Below, one piece after another: positions 18,483 to 27,425 of a stretch of 64,000 nt of DNA (its first letter is position 1; each line of letters begins with the position of its first letter). The position numbers and the translations under genes were made by a program. The stretch lies in NCBI GenBank assembly GCA_025355325.1, contig JANXZX010000200.1, positions 1 through 64,000 of the forward strand, given 5' to 3'. The notes beneath the pieces are model-generated. The model was not told the origin of the DNA. It saw nothing but the letters and a program-made list of their open reading frames with translations, and ran no database searches. Source of the DNA: Geobacteraceae bacterium. GTDB lineage: Bacteria; Desulfobacterota; Desulfuromonadia; Geobacterales; Pseudopelobacteraceae.

Positions 18483-18863
18483 CTATGCCCCTGCTTTTAT
18501 TTTTTGCGCCTTTTTTGCCAATACTCGGGCAATTTCCTGCTTCAGTTCGGTCAGGTCACCTGACTTGACCACATAACCGTCCGCCAACCAGGCGGAAAAA
18601 TCATCTTTGTAACAGGAAAATGCCGAGCAGAGGATCACCGGCATATCATGACGTTCCTTGACCAGCTTCTGCAGCAGTTCGATGCCGCTTTCGTTTTTCA
18701 GTTTTATATCGAGAACCGCCAGGTCAAAGACGCCGGACTGAAGCTTTTCCGTTGCCTCGGCACTGCTGGCCGCCGTCACCACTTCATACCCTTCATCCTT
18801 CAACTCCTCTGCATACAGCAACCTGATGTTGGCTTCATCGTCTACTACCAATAATTTACTCAT
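18483..18863 (-). CDS. Single-domain response regulator
   Basis: 126 residues, a receiver domain only. The acidic pocket is LVVDDE, the phospho-acceptor aspartate lies in VLDIKLKNESG, and the conserved lysine in YVVKSG. With no output domain it must act by protein contact, as in phosphorelays. Its ATG overlaps the TGA of the GAF histidine kinase (ATGA), so this is almost certainly the kinase's partner. It lies 58 bp upstream of the nucleotidyltransferase gene and may be cotranscribed with it. Confidence 0.9.
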   Translation of the reverse strand: MSKLLVVDDEANIRLLYAEELKDEGYEVVTAASSAEATEKLQSGVFDLAVLDIKLKNESGIELLQKLVKERHDMPVILCSAFSCYKDDFSAWLADGYVVKSGDLTELKQEIARVLAKKAQKIKAGA

Positions 18864-20485
18864 AGCTGTTCCTCCTTGCGGGTGGGAAGTGTGATGGTGT
18901 ACCGGATCCCATTGTGTTCGTCTGCTGTTACCTCAAACGGAATCCCTTGTTTCTCAAGCATGGTTTTGCACAGCGCCAGCCCCAGTCCGGCCCCAAGGTC
19001 ACGGGTTTCCGAAAAAGGCACCAGCAACCGATCAAGCTCCTCCTGGGAGATGCGCCTGCCGCTGTCATCAATCCGGAGGATAACGCAATCGTTACCACGA
19101 ACAGAGCTGATAGCAATTGACCGGTCGTCGCCGATGTTGTTGATATCATTTTGCAGTACCGTACGAAGACAGTAGGAAAGCTGTTTGAAATCGATAAATA
19201 CCGGCGGCAGCTCATAGCCAGAGACATAACTGCTGGCATAGCCAAGTGACAACAGGCTGTCAGTTGTGTCACGCAGCGCGGTCTCAACCAGTTGGTTTAC
19301 ATCCCAGAAGTCGCGGGTTGGGTACAAAGAGTCGGAATAATTAAGAATTTCGTCAAGAACCCCTTCCAGTTGACGGGTCTCGGCAACAATTGATTCAATG
19401 AAAGTCCGTTTGGGGTCTGATTCAGGGCTGCTTTTAAGTATCGAACGGGCAAACCCGCCGATAATCATCAGCGGGTTACGGACCGAATGGGCAATGCTGG
19501 AGGTGATCCGCCCAACCAGGGCCATGTTCTCCATCCTAACAATCAATTCCTGCTGTTCTTTAAGTTTCTTACCAGCTTCAGTAACGCGGTTGAGCTCGAC
19601 CTGAAGCTTGTCATACAGCGAGGCACGCTCAATCGCAAAAGCAACGGGAAATCCGAATGTTTCCAGCGAGTGCATATCTTCTTTGGTAATGGCACGATGG
19701 GTAATAAAGTTGTCGGCGATTATCATGCCAACCCGGCGATTTCGGGAAATCAGCGGCATCAGCAAAAAAGTGTCTACCCCCAGCAGATGGGCTAATTCAT
19801 GGGGGACATCCGGATGCTGAAACGCTCCCTCGACCATTAACGGTCGTTTGCCGTCCAGAGCCTTGATGATGATATGATCTTTGTTGGAGAGTGGAATGGT
19901 TAACTGCTCAAGGACATCATGGAATTTTGCGCGTTCGGAGGAAAGTTTGTTCAGCCGGAAGTTTTGTGCCAGTGTTTGCAGATCCATGTCATTCTGAAGG
20001 ATCTCATCCCATACCTGGCTGGCTTCTTCAAGATTGCGGGGCCCGAGTCCCAGATACCCCTTCAGCATCCCCTCTTCGCGGTCGCATAGCAACAGGAAGG
20101 CGCGATTCATGCCGAAACCCTTGCCGGCCGTGATTGCCGTCAGCGCAACAGACAAAACCTCATCAAGGTCAACCGAGCTTTGCAGGACATGACCAAGTTC
20201 GTTCAAAAATCGAATTTCAAGGGTTTTGTTGTCGAGGAAACTTACCAGTGATTGGATCTGGGTCTTTTGGTCGCAATATTCCGCAAGAAAGCTTGCGAGT
20301 ACCGGAGCCAGCGGATTTGCATCATTACGCAAGGCATTCAGGTCATTCAAAAAGGTGGGACAATCACAGCATTTTTCAAGGTTCCGCTGCTGTTTCAGGG
20401 TAAGCAGCTCCTCTTCACCCGTACCGACCCTCGGGCAATCTGCCTGCTCAATAACTTCCCTGTTCCAGCAACACTCGCGATCCAC
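18860..20485 (-). CDS. GAF-domain sensor histidine kinase with Cys-rich N-terminus
   Basis: 541 residues, no membrane segment. The first 50 residues carry ECCWN, ADCP and EKCCDCP, a cysteine cluster fit for metal or Fe-S binding. A GAF domain spans about 100-290 (GFGMNRAFLLLCDREEG, VDTFLLMPLISRNRRVGMIIADNF). A coiled coil leads to the HisKA dimerisation helix with the phosphorylated His in SSIAHSVRNPLMIIGGFA (about residue 330), then the ATP-binding domain (VLQNDINNI as N box, IDDSGRRIS, and GAGLGLALCKTMLEKQG). It should phosphorylate itself and pass phosphate to the receiver protein whose gene overlaps its end. The GTG start is preceded by GAGG. Confidence 0.9.
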   Translation of the reverse strand: MDRECCWNREVIEQADCPRVGTGEEELLTLKQQRNLEKCCDCPTFLNDLNALRNDANPLAPVLASFLAEYCDQKTQIQSLVSFLDNKTLEIRFLNELGHVLQSSVDLDEVLSVALTAITAGKGFGMNRAFLLLCDREEGMLKGYLGLGPRNLEEASQVWDEILQNDMDLQTLAQNFRLNKLSSERAKFHDVLEQLTIPLSNKDHIIIKALDGKRPLMVEGAFQHPDVPHELAHLLGVDTFLLMPLISRNRRVGMIIADNFITHRAITKEDMHSLETFGFPVAFAIERASLYDKLQVELNRVTEAGKKLKEQQELIVRMENMALVGRITSSIAHSVRNPLMIIGGFARSILKSSPESDPKRTFIESIVAETRQLEGVLDEILNYSDSLYPTRDFWDVNQLVETALRDTTDSLLSLGYASSYVSGYELPPVFIDFKQLSYCLRTVLQNDINNIGDDRSIAISSVRGNDCVILRIDDSGRRISQEELDRLLVPFSETRDLGAGLGLALCKTMLEKQGIPFEVTADEHNGIRYTITLPTRKEEQL

Positions 20486-20567
20486 ACCGAACCTCGTCAG
20501 CTCTGTTTTTAATGATTATATCAGTCAAAAACGTGTATGCAAACTCACGGCAGTCAATCCGGAATAT

Positions 20568-22049
20568 TTATTTGATGTTCCAGGTCGTTCCGTGCGCCGA
20601 GTCAAGCAGCTGAATCCCGTGTTCCAGCAACAGATCGCGAATTTCGTCGCTACGCTTGAAATCCCTCGCTGCACGGGCTTCGGCACGTTCGACAATCAGT
20701 CGCTCAATTTCTTCCGATGTCATATCAATCAGACATGCCTTGGCGGCCTTGACCTTTTCCAGCCAATCGGCGGGTGATGTGGCAAACAGACCCAGCACGT
20801 CTCCCGCTTCCGCGAACAGATGCCGGGCACGAGCTATCAGCGACAGCGGGAGTGTTGTAATTTCCTTCACATCCGCCAGAAACCGGTTGGCTGCCCGCAC
20901 AGTTTCAAACAGGACGCCGAGCGCCTGCGCCGAATTAAAGTCATCATCCATTGCTTCGATGAAACGAGGTAAAAACTGGTCAACCTTTTCCTGGAACTCC
21001 ATACCCGTTTGCGAAAGAGTCTTTACTATAGTGACATCGGCTGAGTGGGACTGGTCGTCCAGAACCTCGTCCAGAGCCGCCAGGCAGGAGTAGATTCGTT
21101 CCAATCCCGACTGGGCCTCCTCCAGGTTTTGGTCTGAAAAATCAATCGGTGAACGGTAGTGAGCCGAAAGAATGAAAAACCGCAATGTTTCCGGATCATA
21201 CTTTTTCAGCACCTCACGAATCGTAAAAAAGTTTCCAAGGGACTTGCTCATCTTTTCTGCGTTGATATTGACGAAGCCGTTGTGCAGCCAATAACGTACG
21301 AATTGGCAGCCGTTAGCACCTTCCGACTGGGCAATTTCATTTTCGTGATGAGGGAATACCAGATCTTTGCCCCCTCCATGAATATCAAAAGTTTTACCCA
21401 GAAACTCCATGCTCATGGCCGAACACTCGATATGCCAACCGGGGCGTCCATTGCCCCACGGCGATTGCCACCACGGTTCTCCCGGTTTGGAGCCCTTCCA
21501 GAGGGCAAAGTCCATGGGATGGCGTTTTTTGTCACCGACCTCGACCCGGGCTCCTGCCTGCATCTCCTCCAGATTGCGTCCGGAAAGTTTGAGGTAGTCG
21601 GGGAACGTCTCAACGGCGTAATACACGTCACCCTCGGAAACGTACGCGTGTCCCTTGGCGATCAGCGCTTCGATGATGCCGATAATCCCGCTGATATGAT
21701 CGGTGGCTTTTGGTTCCACCGTCGGCTTGGCCAGGCCGAGTTGCGCCATATCTTCATCAAAAGCCAGAATAAAGCGATCAGCTATCGTGCGGTAGTCGGT
21801 GCCTTCCTGGTTAGCGCGGTTGATGATTTTGTCGTCAATGTCGGTATAGTTACGGACGTATGTGACATCATATCCGGCATATTTAAGGTAGCGGAAAATT
21901 ATGTCAAAGACCACGCCTGCTCGGGCATGTCCGATGTGGCAGTAATCATAGACCGTCACCCCGCAGACATACATCCCGGCTTTACCGGGAATCAGGGGGA
22001 TAAAAAGTTCTTTTTCACCGCTGAAGGTGTTGTAGACGCGCAATGCCAT
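20568..22049 (-). CDS. cysS: Cysteinyl-tRNA synthetase
   Basis: 493 residues, usual length for a class I CysRS. It attaches cysteine to tRNA-Cys using ATP. The zinc/cysteine pocket starts at [10 protein letters not shown] (Cys 28 region), the HIGH box reads CHIGHARAG, zinc ligands recur in WHIECSAMS and FPHHENE, and the KMSKS loop reads [11 protein letters not shown]. The C-terminal helices include the DALR-like anticodon region. It heads a long run of minus-strand genes with short gaps. Confidence 0.97.
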   Translation of the reverse strand: MALRVYNTFSGEKELFIPLIPGKAGMYVCGVTVYDYCHIGHARAGVVFDIIFRYLKYAGYDVTYVRNYTDIDDKIINRANQEGTDYRTIADRFILAFDEDMAQLGLAKPTVEPKATDHISGIIGIIEALIAKGHAYVSEGDVYYAVETFPDYLKLSGRNLEEMQAGARVEVGDKKRHPMDFALWKGSKPGEPWWQSPWGNGRPGWHIECSAMSMEFLGKTFDIHGGGKDLVFPHHENEIAQSEGANGCQFVRYWLHNGFVNINAEKMSKSLGNFFTIREVLKKYDPETLRFFILSAHYRSPIDFSDQNLEEAQSGLERIYSCLAALDEVLDDQSHSADVTIVKTLSQTGMEFQEKVDQFLPRFIEAMDDDFNSAQALGVLFETVRAANRFLADVKEITTLPLSLIARARHLFAEAGDVLGLFATSPADWLEKVKAAKACLIDMTSEEIERLIVERAEARAARDFKRSDEIRDLLLEHGIQLLDSAHGTTWNIK

Positions 22050-22202
22050 ACGAGTAACTCCACATATAAAATGTGGGGCATTATGCCTGTTTGTGGCGGG
22101 GATGGCAAGGAGGTAAGTGAGGTGACTGCTCCCTTTGGGGGAGGGACTGGTGTATAGATTCGGGTTAACGGGATATGTTCTGTTTATCGTACGGTAATAT
22201 TG

Positions 22203-23360
22203 TCAGGCAAAGGAACCGCAAATAGCGGCAAAATCATCTTTGATTTCCTTAAACGCAGCCAGCACCGACGGATCGAAATGCTCAGGCTTTGTACGACCGT
22301 CACCGTTAATAATGATGTCACACGTCTGCTCATGAGAAAACGCCGGCTTGTAGGCTCGGCTGTTGCGTAACGCGTCATATTGATCTGCCAACATGACTAT
22401 TCGCCCTGCCAAGGGAATATCGGTACCCGTAAGTCCGTACGGGTATCCGCTGCCATCCCAACGCTCGTGATGTGAAACGGCTATCTCAGCTGCCAACTGG
22501 AGCAGGGCATGGGGTGAGCCCTTCAGAATCTTTTCACCGATCAAGGTGTGTTGTTTTATTACTTCAAATTCCTTTTCCGTGAGTTTTCCCGGTTTGAGAA
22601 GTATGGAATCCGGTATTCCGAGTTTTCCGACGTCATGCATCGAGGCTGCGGGTGATATCCTGCTCAGCAGGTCCTCCGGTAAACCCAGTTGCTCGGAAAG
22701 CCTGTGAGCGAACAGTCCGATACGGATAATATGTTCACCGGTATCTTCATCCCTGAATTCAGCTGCTGAGGTTAGCTTTTCGACAATCTCCATACTCATG
22801 TTCTTCAGTTTGCTCATGGCTATATTCAATTCTGCCGTACGCTCTTTGACAACATCTTCCAGATGTTCCTTGTGCATTTTTAATTCCGCCTCAAAACGGG
22901 TGCGATCAAGGATCTCCTGATGAAGTTGGTGGTTCTGCAATTCTATTTTTTTCTGAAGAGATCTCAGGGTAAGGTGAGTATTAACTCTGGCCAAAACCTC
23001 CTCGGCCTGAAAAGGCTTGGTGATGTAATCCACGCCACCTGCGTCAAACCCTCTGATTTTGTCAGAGGTGTCGTTAAGGGCGCTGATAAAGATCACCGGT
23101 ATATCACGACTATCAAAGTTGGATTTCAATTCGGCACACACTTCGTAGCCGTCTATATCCGGCATTGTAACATCAAGCAGGATCATATCCGGTAATTCTG
23201 CCGCTACCGATTTTAGCGCCAGGCGCCCGCTGGATGCAGGTCTCACTCTATATCCCTGGGTCGAAAGTATTTCGGCTAACAATCGGAGGTTTGCCGGTGT
23301 GTCATCAACAATCAGAATCTGAGCAGTATGTGGCGTGTCTGTCGAGCCATCGTTTGTCAT
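22203..23360 (-). CDS. Response regulator with HD-GYP phosphodiesterase domain
   Basis: 385 residues. The receiver domain (1 to about 125) has ILIVDDTPAN, the acceptor aspartate in MILLDVTMPD, and YITKPF. A coiled coil of about 60 residues follows, then an HD-GYP domain from about 190 with HD in MHDVGKLG and GYP in HHERWDGSGYPYG. HD-GYP enzymes hydrolyse cyclic di-GMP, and some Geobacter members act on cyclic AMP-GMP. It lies 51 bp downstream of two transporter-hybrid kinases on the same strand and is a plausible output for them; the pairing is inferred. Confidence 0.92.
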   Translation of the reverse strand: MTNDGSTDTPHTAQILIVDDTPANLRLLAEILSTQGYRVRPASSGRLALKSVAAELPDMILLDVTMPDIDGYEVCAELKSNFDSRDIPVIFISALNDTSDKIRGFDAGGVDYITKPFQAEEVLARVNTHLTLRSLQKKIELQNHQLHQEILDRTRFEAELKMHKEHLEDVVKERTAELNIAMSKLKNMSMEIVEKLTSAAEFRDEDTGEHIIRIGLFAHRLSEQLGLPEDLLSRISPAASMHDVGKLGIPDSILLKPGKLTEKEFEVIKQHTLIGEKILKGSPHALLQLAAEIAVSHHERWDGSGYPYGLTGTDIPLAGRIVMLADQYDALRNSRAYKPAFSHEQTCDIIINGDGRTKPEHFDPSVLAAFKEIKDDFAAICGSFA

Positions 23361-23411
23361 TACGTACCCCCAATAGTTCTGTTTCCCATAGGCTTGTATT
23401 ATTCATGATGT

Positions 23412-26400
23412 TTATTCCACAAGGCTCAGCAGGTGATCATATTCAAAATCAAGAGCCAGCTGTCTGAGCACACTTCCTACAATATCATTTTCAACGGCAA
23501 TTTTATCAATTATAATAATAGTTTGAACGGTATCCAATGTAAGTACGGCTTTGCGCAATTCGTCCAGAAGCCCCGCTGTTATCATATTTCGAATGTATTG
23601 CGAGGAGATGATACCGTTTGTTACAGACAGGTTCTCTTCAGTGTTTTCCAGGTCGTAGAGGAATTCAAGGCCTAGATGTTTCGCCATAATATCGAAAATT
23701 TCATGTTCGCTGAAGGGCTTGCGAAGAAACTCGTCAAACCCTGCCGTCATAATTAAATCACGGTCTTCCTGCATGCCGCTCGCGGTAAGCGCGGCTATGA
23801 CAACAGAATTGCCGAGTTCACTTTCCTTGATCAATTTTGTCGCTTCAATGCCGCTCATTGTCGGCATACGGACATCCATCCAGATAAATTCGGGGCGCCA
23901 CTCGGATGAAATTTTCACCGCTTCATGGCCATTAACGGCCTCTCGTACATCAAAACCGGTCATTTGTAAAAGCCTGGTCAGTAATGTGCGGCTATCTGCA
24001 AAATCCTCAACAACAAGAATGCGGGGGACAGGCTGCCCCGGAGCGAGTCCTGTTACCCTGGCACGCTGGCGATGCTGTGTTCCTTTCAGGTCGCCCGTTC
24101 TCTCCATCTCTTCTGTGATTGAAATGTCGAGACGAAATATGCTTCCCGAACCTAACGTACTCGACACGGTGATGTCACCACCGAGCATTTGGGCGTACTT
24201 TCTGCTGATAGGCATCCCAAGCCCGGTGCCGCCAGTGACATGCCTGCCGCTCGCCGTCTGTTCAAAAGCCTGAAATACTACTTCAAGCTCCTCGTTGGCT
24301 ATGCCGTGCCCGGTGTCCTCCACTTCAACCAGCAAACGCTTATCGCCGATTGCGTCATTTTTAACTGACACCCGCACAGTGACCCCACCCACTTCCGTAA
24401 ACTTGATTGCATTATCCATCAGGTTAATCAGTATCTGGCGCAACTTCCCCTCGTCTGTCAGAACATGGCGTGGAAGAGTATCCAGGCCCACCAGAGTAAA
24501 TTGCAGCTTTTTGGTTTCGGCCTTTAACCGCAACATCGCACAAATCTCGGTAAACATAGTCTTGAGATCGAATGAAACTGTCTCTATGTGAATGCGCTGA
24601 GCCTCAATTTTCGATATTTCCAACACATCATTTATCAAGGAAAGCAGATGTTCTCCGCTGCGATTGATGGTATCCAGTTGTTCCCGCTGGCTGGGGTTGT
24701 TGGATGCATTTCGCTGCATCAGTCGGGAATATCCGAGAATGGCGTTCAACGGTGTTCGCAATTCATGGCTCATATTCGATAAAAACACGCTTTTAGCCTT
24801 GTTGGCGGCTTCGGCATGTTCTGTGGCGACTCTGAGTTCCTGTGTCCGCTCCTCCACCGTACGTTCCAGGGTGTCGTGCGCTTCTTTCAGAGCGATCTCA
24901 GCCCGTTTCCGTTCCGTTATATCCCGAACCGTTTCAATAGCCCCCACTATGACGCCATGCTGATCGTACAATGGCGCTGCGGTCGCAAGGAAATATATTT
25001 CTGCGCCATTTATGTTTGTCATGTAACCTTCTCCAACAAGCAGGCCATTACCCCTTCTTTCCAGGTGCTCATAACTTTGCTCATATTTTTCGTCCGGTTT
25101 TGCTACCAGATCGATAAGCATGGGGCGTTTATTGCCGTAAAACGCTTCGGCGCAGGCATATCCCCCCTTGCCCAGCATATCTTTTGCGGCAATTCCGGTC
25201 AGTGTCTCCATGGCATGATTCCACGCAATGACCTTGCTGTCTTGATCAATAACAATGGTCGCATCCGGCAGAAAGTTTATTATCGACTCCAAAAACCGTT
25301 TGGTGTCCCTGAGAGCGTCCTCAACTTTGATTCGCTCGCAGATCTGAACATCACGTTCACTGATCTTCTCTTCCAGTTCAGTAAAATGTGAGTTCAACAT
25401 CGCCGCTCTTTCCTGATAATAATCTATTTTTTTGCGGAGATCCGCGTGGGTTAAATTAAGGTCGGCAAGAATCTCGGCATACACCTCGGTTATTTCTTCG
25501 GATTCTCTGCTGCTAAGGCTCATACCCTGTTTGACAGCTTCCCGGGCGGAGGCTGCCCCAACGAAGCCTGCAAGCCTCCTTTCAACCATGTTATGGAAAT
25601 CAAACAGTTCGGTCGCATAAATCCATTCTTTTCCGTCAATCCCCACCGCTCTGAGGCATTCCCGGCAAAGCTCCGTCGCCTTTTCCTTGTCAATATATTG
25701 GCTCAGAACCCGTTTCGCCTCTGTGCTCTTTTCCTGCAGATTAATGTCTGCCTCCCCTTGAATCGGGCGATTCATGACGGGATCACCGGACAGGATGTCC
25801 ACGAACTCTCCTGCAATACTTCGTTCCGTTTTGCTCTGTTTAAAGTAAAGTGATCCGAGGAAAAAGAAACTGATATTGAAAACCATTGACCAGAAAAGTG
25901 TGTGGCTGACCGGAGAAAAACCGCTCAGACCAAACAGCTGTTGCGGGCGGAGCAGGGCTATCCCGAACGGGCCGGATTCCAAAAGGGTGGTCGGCAGCCA
26001 GCCGCTCCTGATGAGTGAAGGGAGGAACAGGGTATAGAACCAGATCAGGGAGCCTGCGCCTAATCCAGAGAGAGCACCTGCCTTGTTGCCGCCACGCCAG
26101 AATATTCCGCCAAGAATGGCTGGAGCGAATTGCAGCATGGCGGCAAAAGAGACAATACCTATTGAGGTCAGCGCATATGAATTACCCGCCTGCCTCTCAA
26201 ACCAGTAACCAAGCAAAATAACGGTACCGACCGCAACCCAGCGGCATTTCAGGAGATGCCGTTTCAGGAAGGACAGTCGCTCGTTATTGCCGATGAGTGG
26301 AAGCAGGAGATGGTTGGTCATCATGGTGGACAGCGTCATGGAGCAGACCATGATCATCCCGGTGGCGGCCGAAAAACCGCCGATAAACGTCAGGACAGTC

Positions 26401-27392
26401 AGCCATGAGGGCCCGAATCGGAGCGGCAGGGTCAGGGCAAACCCATCGGCACCGCTGATCGGGAGCCCCTTCAGGAGACCTCCAATGCCGACGGGAAAAG
26501 TGAACAGGGTAATGAGAAGCATATAGAGCGGGAACATCCACATGGCGGTTCTGATATGGTTTTCGTCCGGATTTTCAACCACTGCGACGTGAAACTGGTG
26601 CGGCAGAAAGAGCACAGCGCTCATGGAAAAAATCAGGTTTGAGACCCAGGGTATGTAGGGGTATTTTTCTTTTCCGCCAAAACTCATCAGGTAATTGAAG
26701 GGGCTTTCGGACAGGCGGGCGAAGAGGTCGCCGAATCCGTCGAAGAGACTGTAGGTCACAAATATGCCCACAGCCAGAAACGCCAAAAGCTTTATCACAC
26801 TCTCCAAGGCCAATATCATAACCATACCTTGATGCCGTTCCGTCGAATCAAGCTTCCTGACTCCGAAACTGATCGTCAGGAATATCAACGAAATAACTAT
26901 GAGAAAGCTGGTGTAGCGGTCTGCGTTGCCGGTCGCCAGGATTTCGGGCGTTTTGATGATGAGAACAGCGGAAAAGATGGATTTCAATTGCAGGGCTATA
27001 TACGGGGTAGTTCCGATGAGAGCGATTATGGTCGCCAATGCCGCGAGAACAGACGATTTGTCGTAGCGCGCCGAGATGAGATCGGCGACGCTGGTAATAT
27101 GATACAGCTTCTTGATTCTGACTATTTTACGGAGCACTATCCACCACAAGAGGACGGACAGTGTGGTTCCGAGATACAGCGAAAGAAACATCAGGCCTGA
27201 TTTGGTGGCATTACCTACACTGCCGTAATATGTCCACGCGGTGCAATAGATTGCCAGGGAAAGGGAGTAGACAACAGGAGAATTGGCCCATTTTCTGCCT
27301 CGGCTCCCTTTCTTCTCAACCCATAAGGCCACTGCGAACAGTAGCCCGATATATATTATTATAACGGCAATGACAGTGAGCGGATTAATCAT
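23412..27392 (-). CDS. CbrA-like transporter-hybrid sensor kinase, downstream copy
   Basis: 1,326 residues. Residues 1 to about 530 form a sodium:solute symporter (SLC5/PutP-like) domain of about 13 membrane helices. A helical linker around 560-680 (ELFDFHNMVERRLAGFVGAAS) is the position of the STAC domain in CbrA-type proteins. A PAS domain spans about 695-815 (FLPDATIVIDQDSKVIAWN), HisKA about 865-935 with the His in SNMSHELRTPLNAILGYS, the HATPase domain to about 1095 (LMDNAIKFTE, GTGLGMPISRKYAQ), and a receiver about 1125-1245 with the acceptor in WMDVRMPTMSG. About 80 helical residues end it. The start codon follows GGGAGG. It is a close paralogue of the gene 33 bp upstream. Ligand unknown; CbrA senses or transports histidine. 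Confidence 0.92.
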   Translation of the reverse strand: MINPLTVIAVIIIYIGLLFAVALWVEKKGSRGRKWANSPVVYSLSLAIYCTAWTYYGSVGNATKSGLMFLSLYLGTTLSVLLWWIVLRKIVRIKKLYHITSVADLISARYDKSSVLAALATIIALIGTTPYIALQLKSIFSAVLIIKTPEILATGNADRYTSFLIVISLIFLTISFGVRKLDSTERHQGMVMILALESVIKLLAFLAVGIFVTYSLFDGFGDLFARLSESPFNYLMSFGGKEKYPYIPWVSNLIFSMSAVLFLPHQFHVAVVENPDENHIRTAMWMFPLYMLLITLFTFPVGIGGLLKGLPISGADGFALTLPLRFGPSWLTVLTFIGGFSAATGMIMVCSMTLSTMMTNHLLLPLIGNNERLSFLKRHLLKCRWVAVGTVILLGYWFERQAGNSYALTSIGIVSFAAMLQFAPAILGGIFWRGGNKAGALSGLGAGSLIWFYTLFLPSLIRSGWLPTTLLESGPFGIALLRPQQLFGLSGFSPVSHTLFWSMVFNISFFFLGSLYFKQSKTERSIAGEFVDILSGDPVMNRPIQGEADINLQEKSTEAKRVLSQYIDKEKATELCRECLRAVGIDGKEWIYATELFDFHNMVERRLAGFVGAASAREAVKQGMSLSSRESEEITEVYAEILADLNLTHADLRKKIDYYQERAAMLNSHFTELEEKISERDVQICERIKVEDALRDTKRFLESIINFLPDATIVIDQDSKVIAWNHAMETLTGIAAKDMLGKGGYACAEAFYGNKRPMLIDLVAKPDEKYEQSYEHLERRGNGLLVGEGYMTNINGAEIYFLATAAPLYDQHGVIVGAIETVRDITERKRAEIALKEAHDTLERTVEERTQELRVATEHAEAANKAKSVFLSNMSHELRTPLNAILGYSRLMQRNASNNPSQREQLDTINRSGEHLLSLINDVLEISKIEAQRIHIETVSFDLKTMFTEICAMLRLKAETKKLQFTLVGLDTLPRHVLTDEGKLRQILINLMDNAIKFTEVGGVTVRVSVKNDAIGDKRLLVEVEDTGHGIANEELEVVFQAFEQTASGRHVTGGTGLGMPISRKYAQMLGGDITVSSTLGSGSIFRLDISITEEMERTGDLKGTQHRQRARVTGLAPGQPVPRILVVEDFADSRTLLTRLLQMTGFDVREAVNGHEAVKISSEWRPEFIWMDVRMPTMSGIEATKLIKESELGNSVVIAALTASGMQEDRDLIMTAGFDEFLRKPFSEHEIFDIMAKHLGLEFLYDLENTEENLSVTNGIISSQYIRNMITAGLLDELRKAVLTLDTVQTIIIIDKIAVENDIVGSVLRQLALDFEYDHLLSLVE

Positions 27393-27425
27393 GTCATTCC
27401 TCCCTGTTAATCCATACGACTAATT

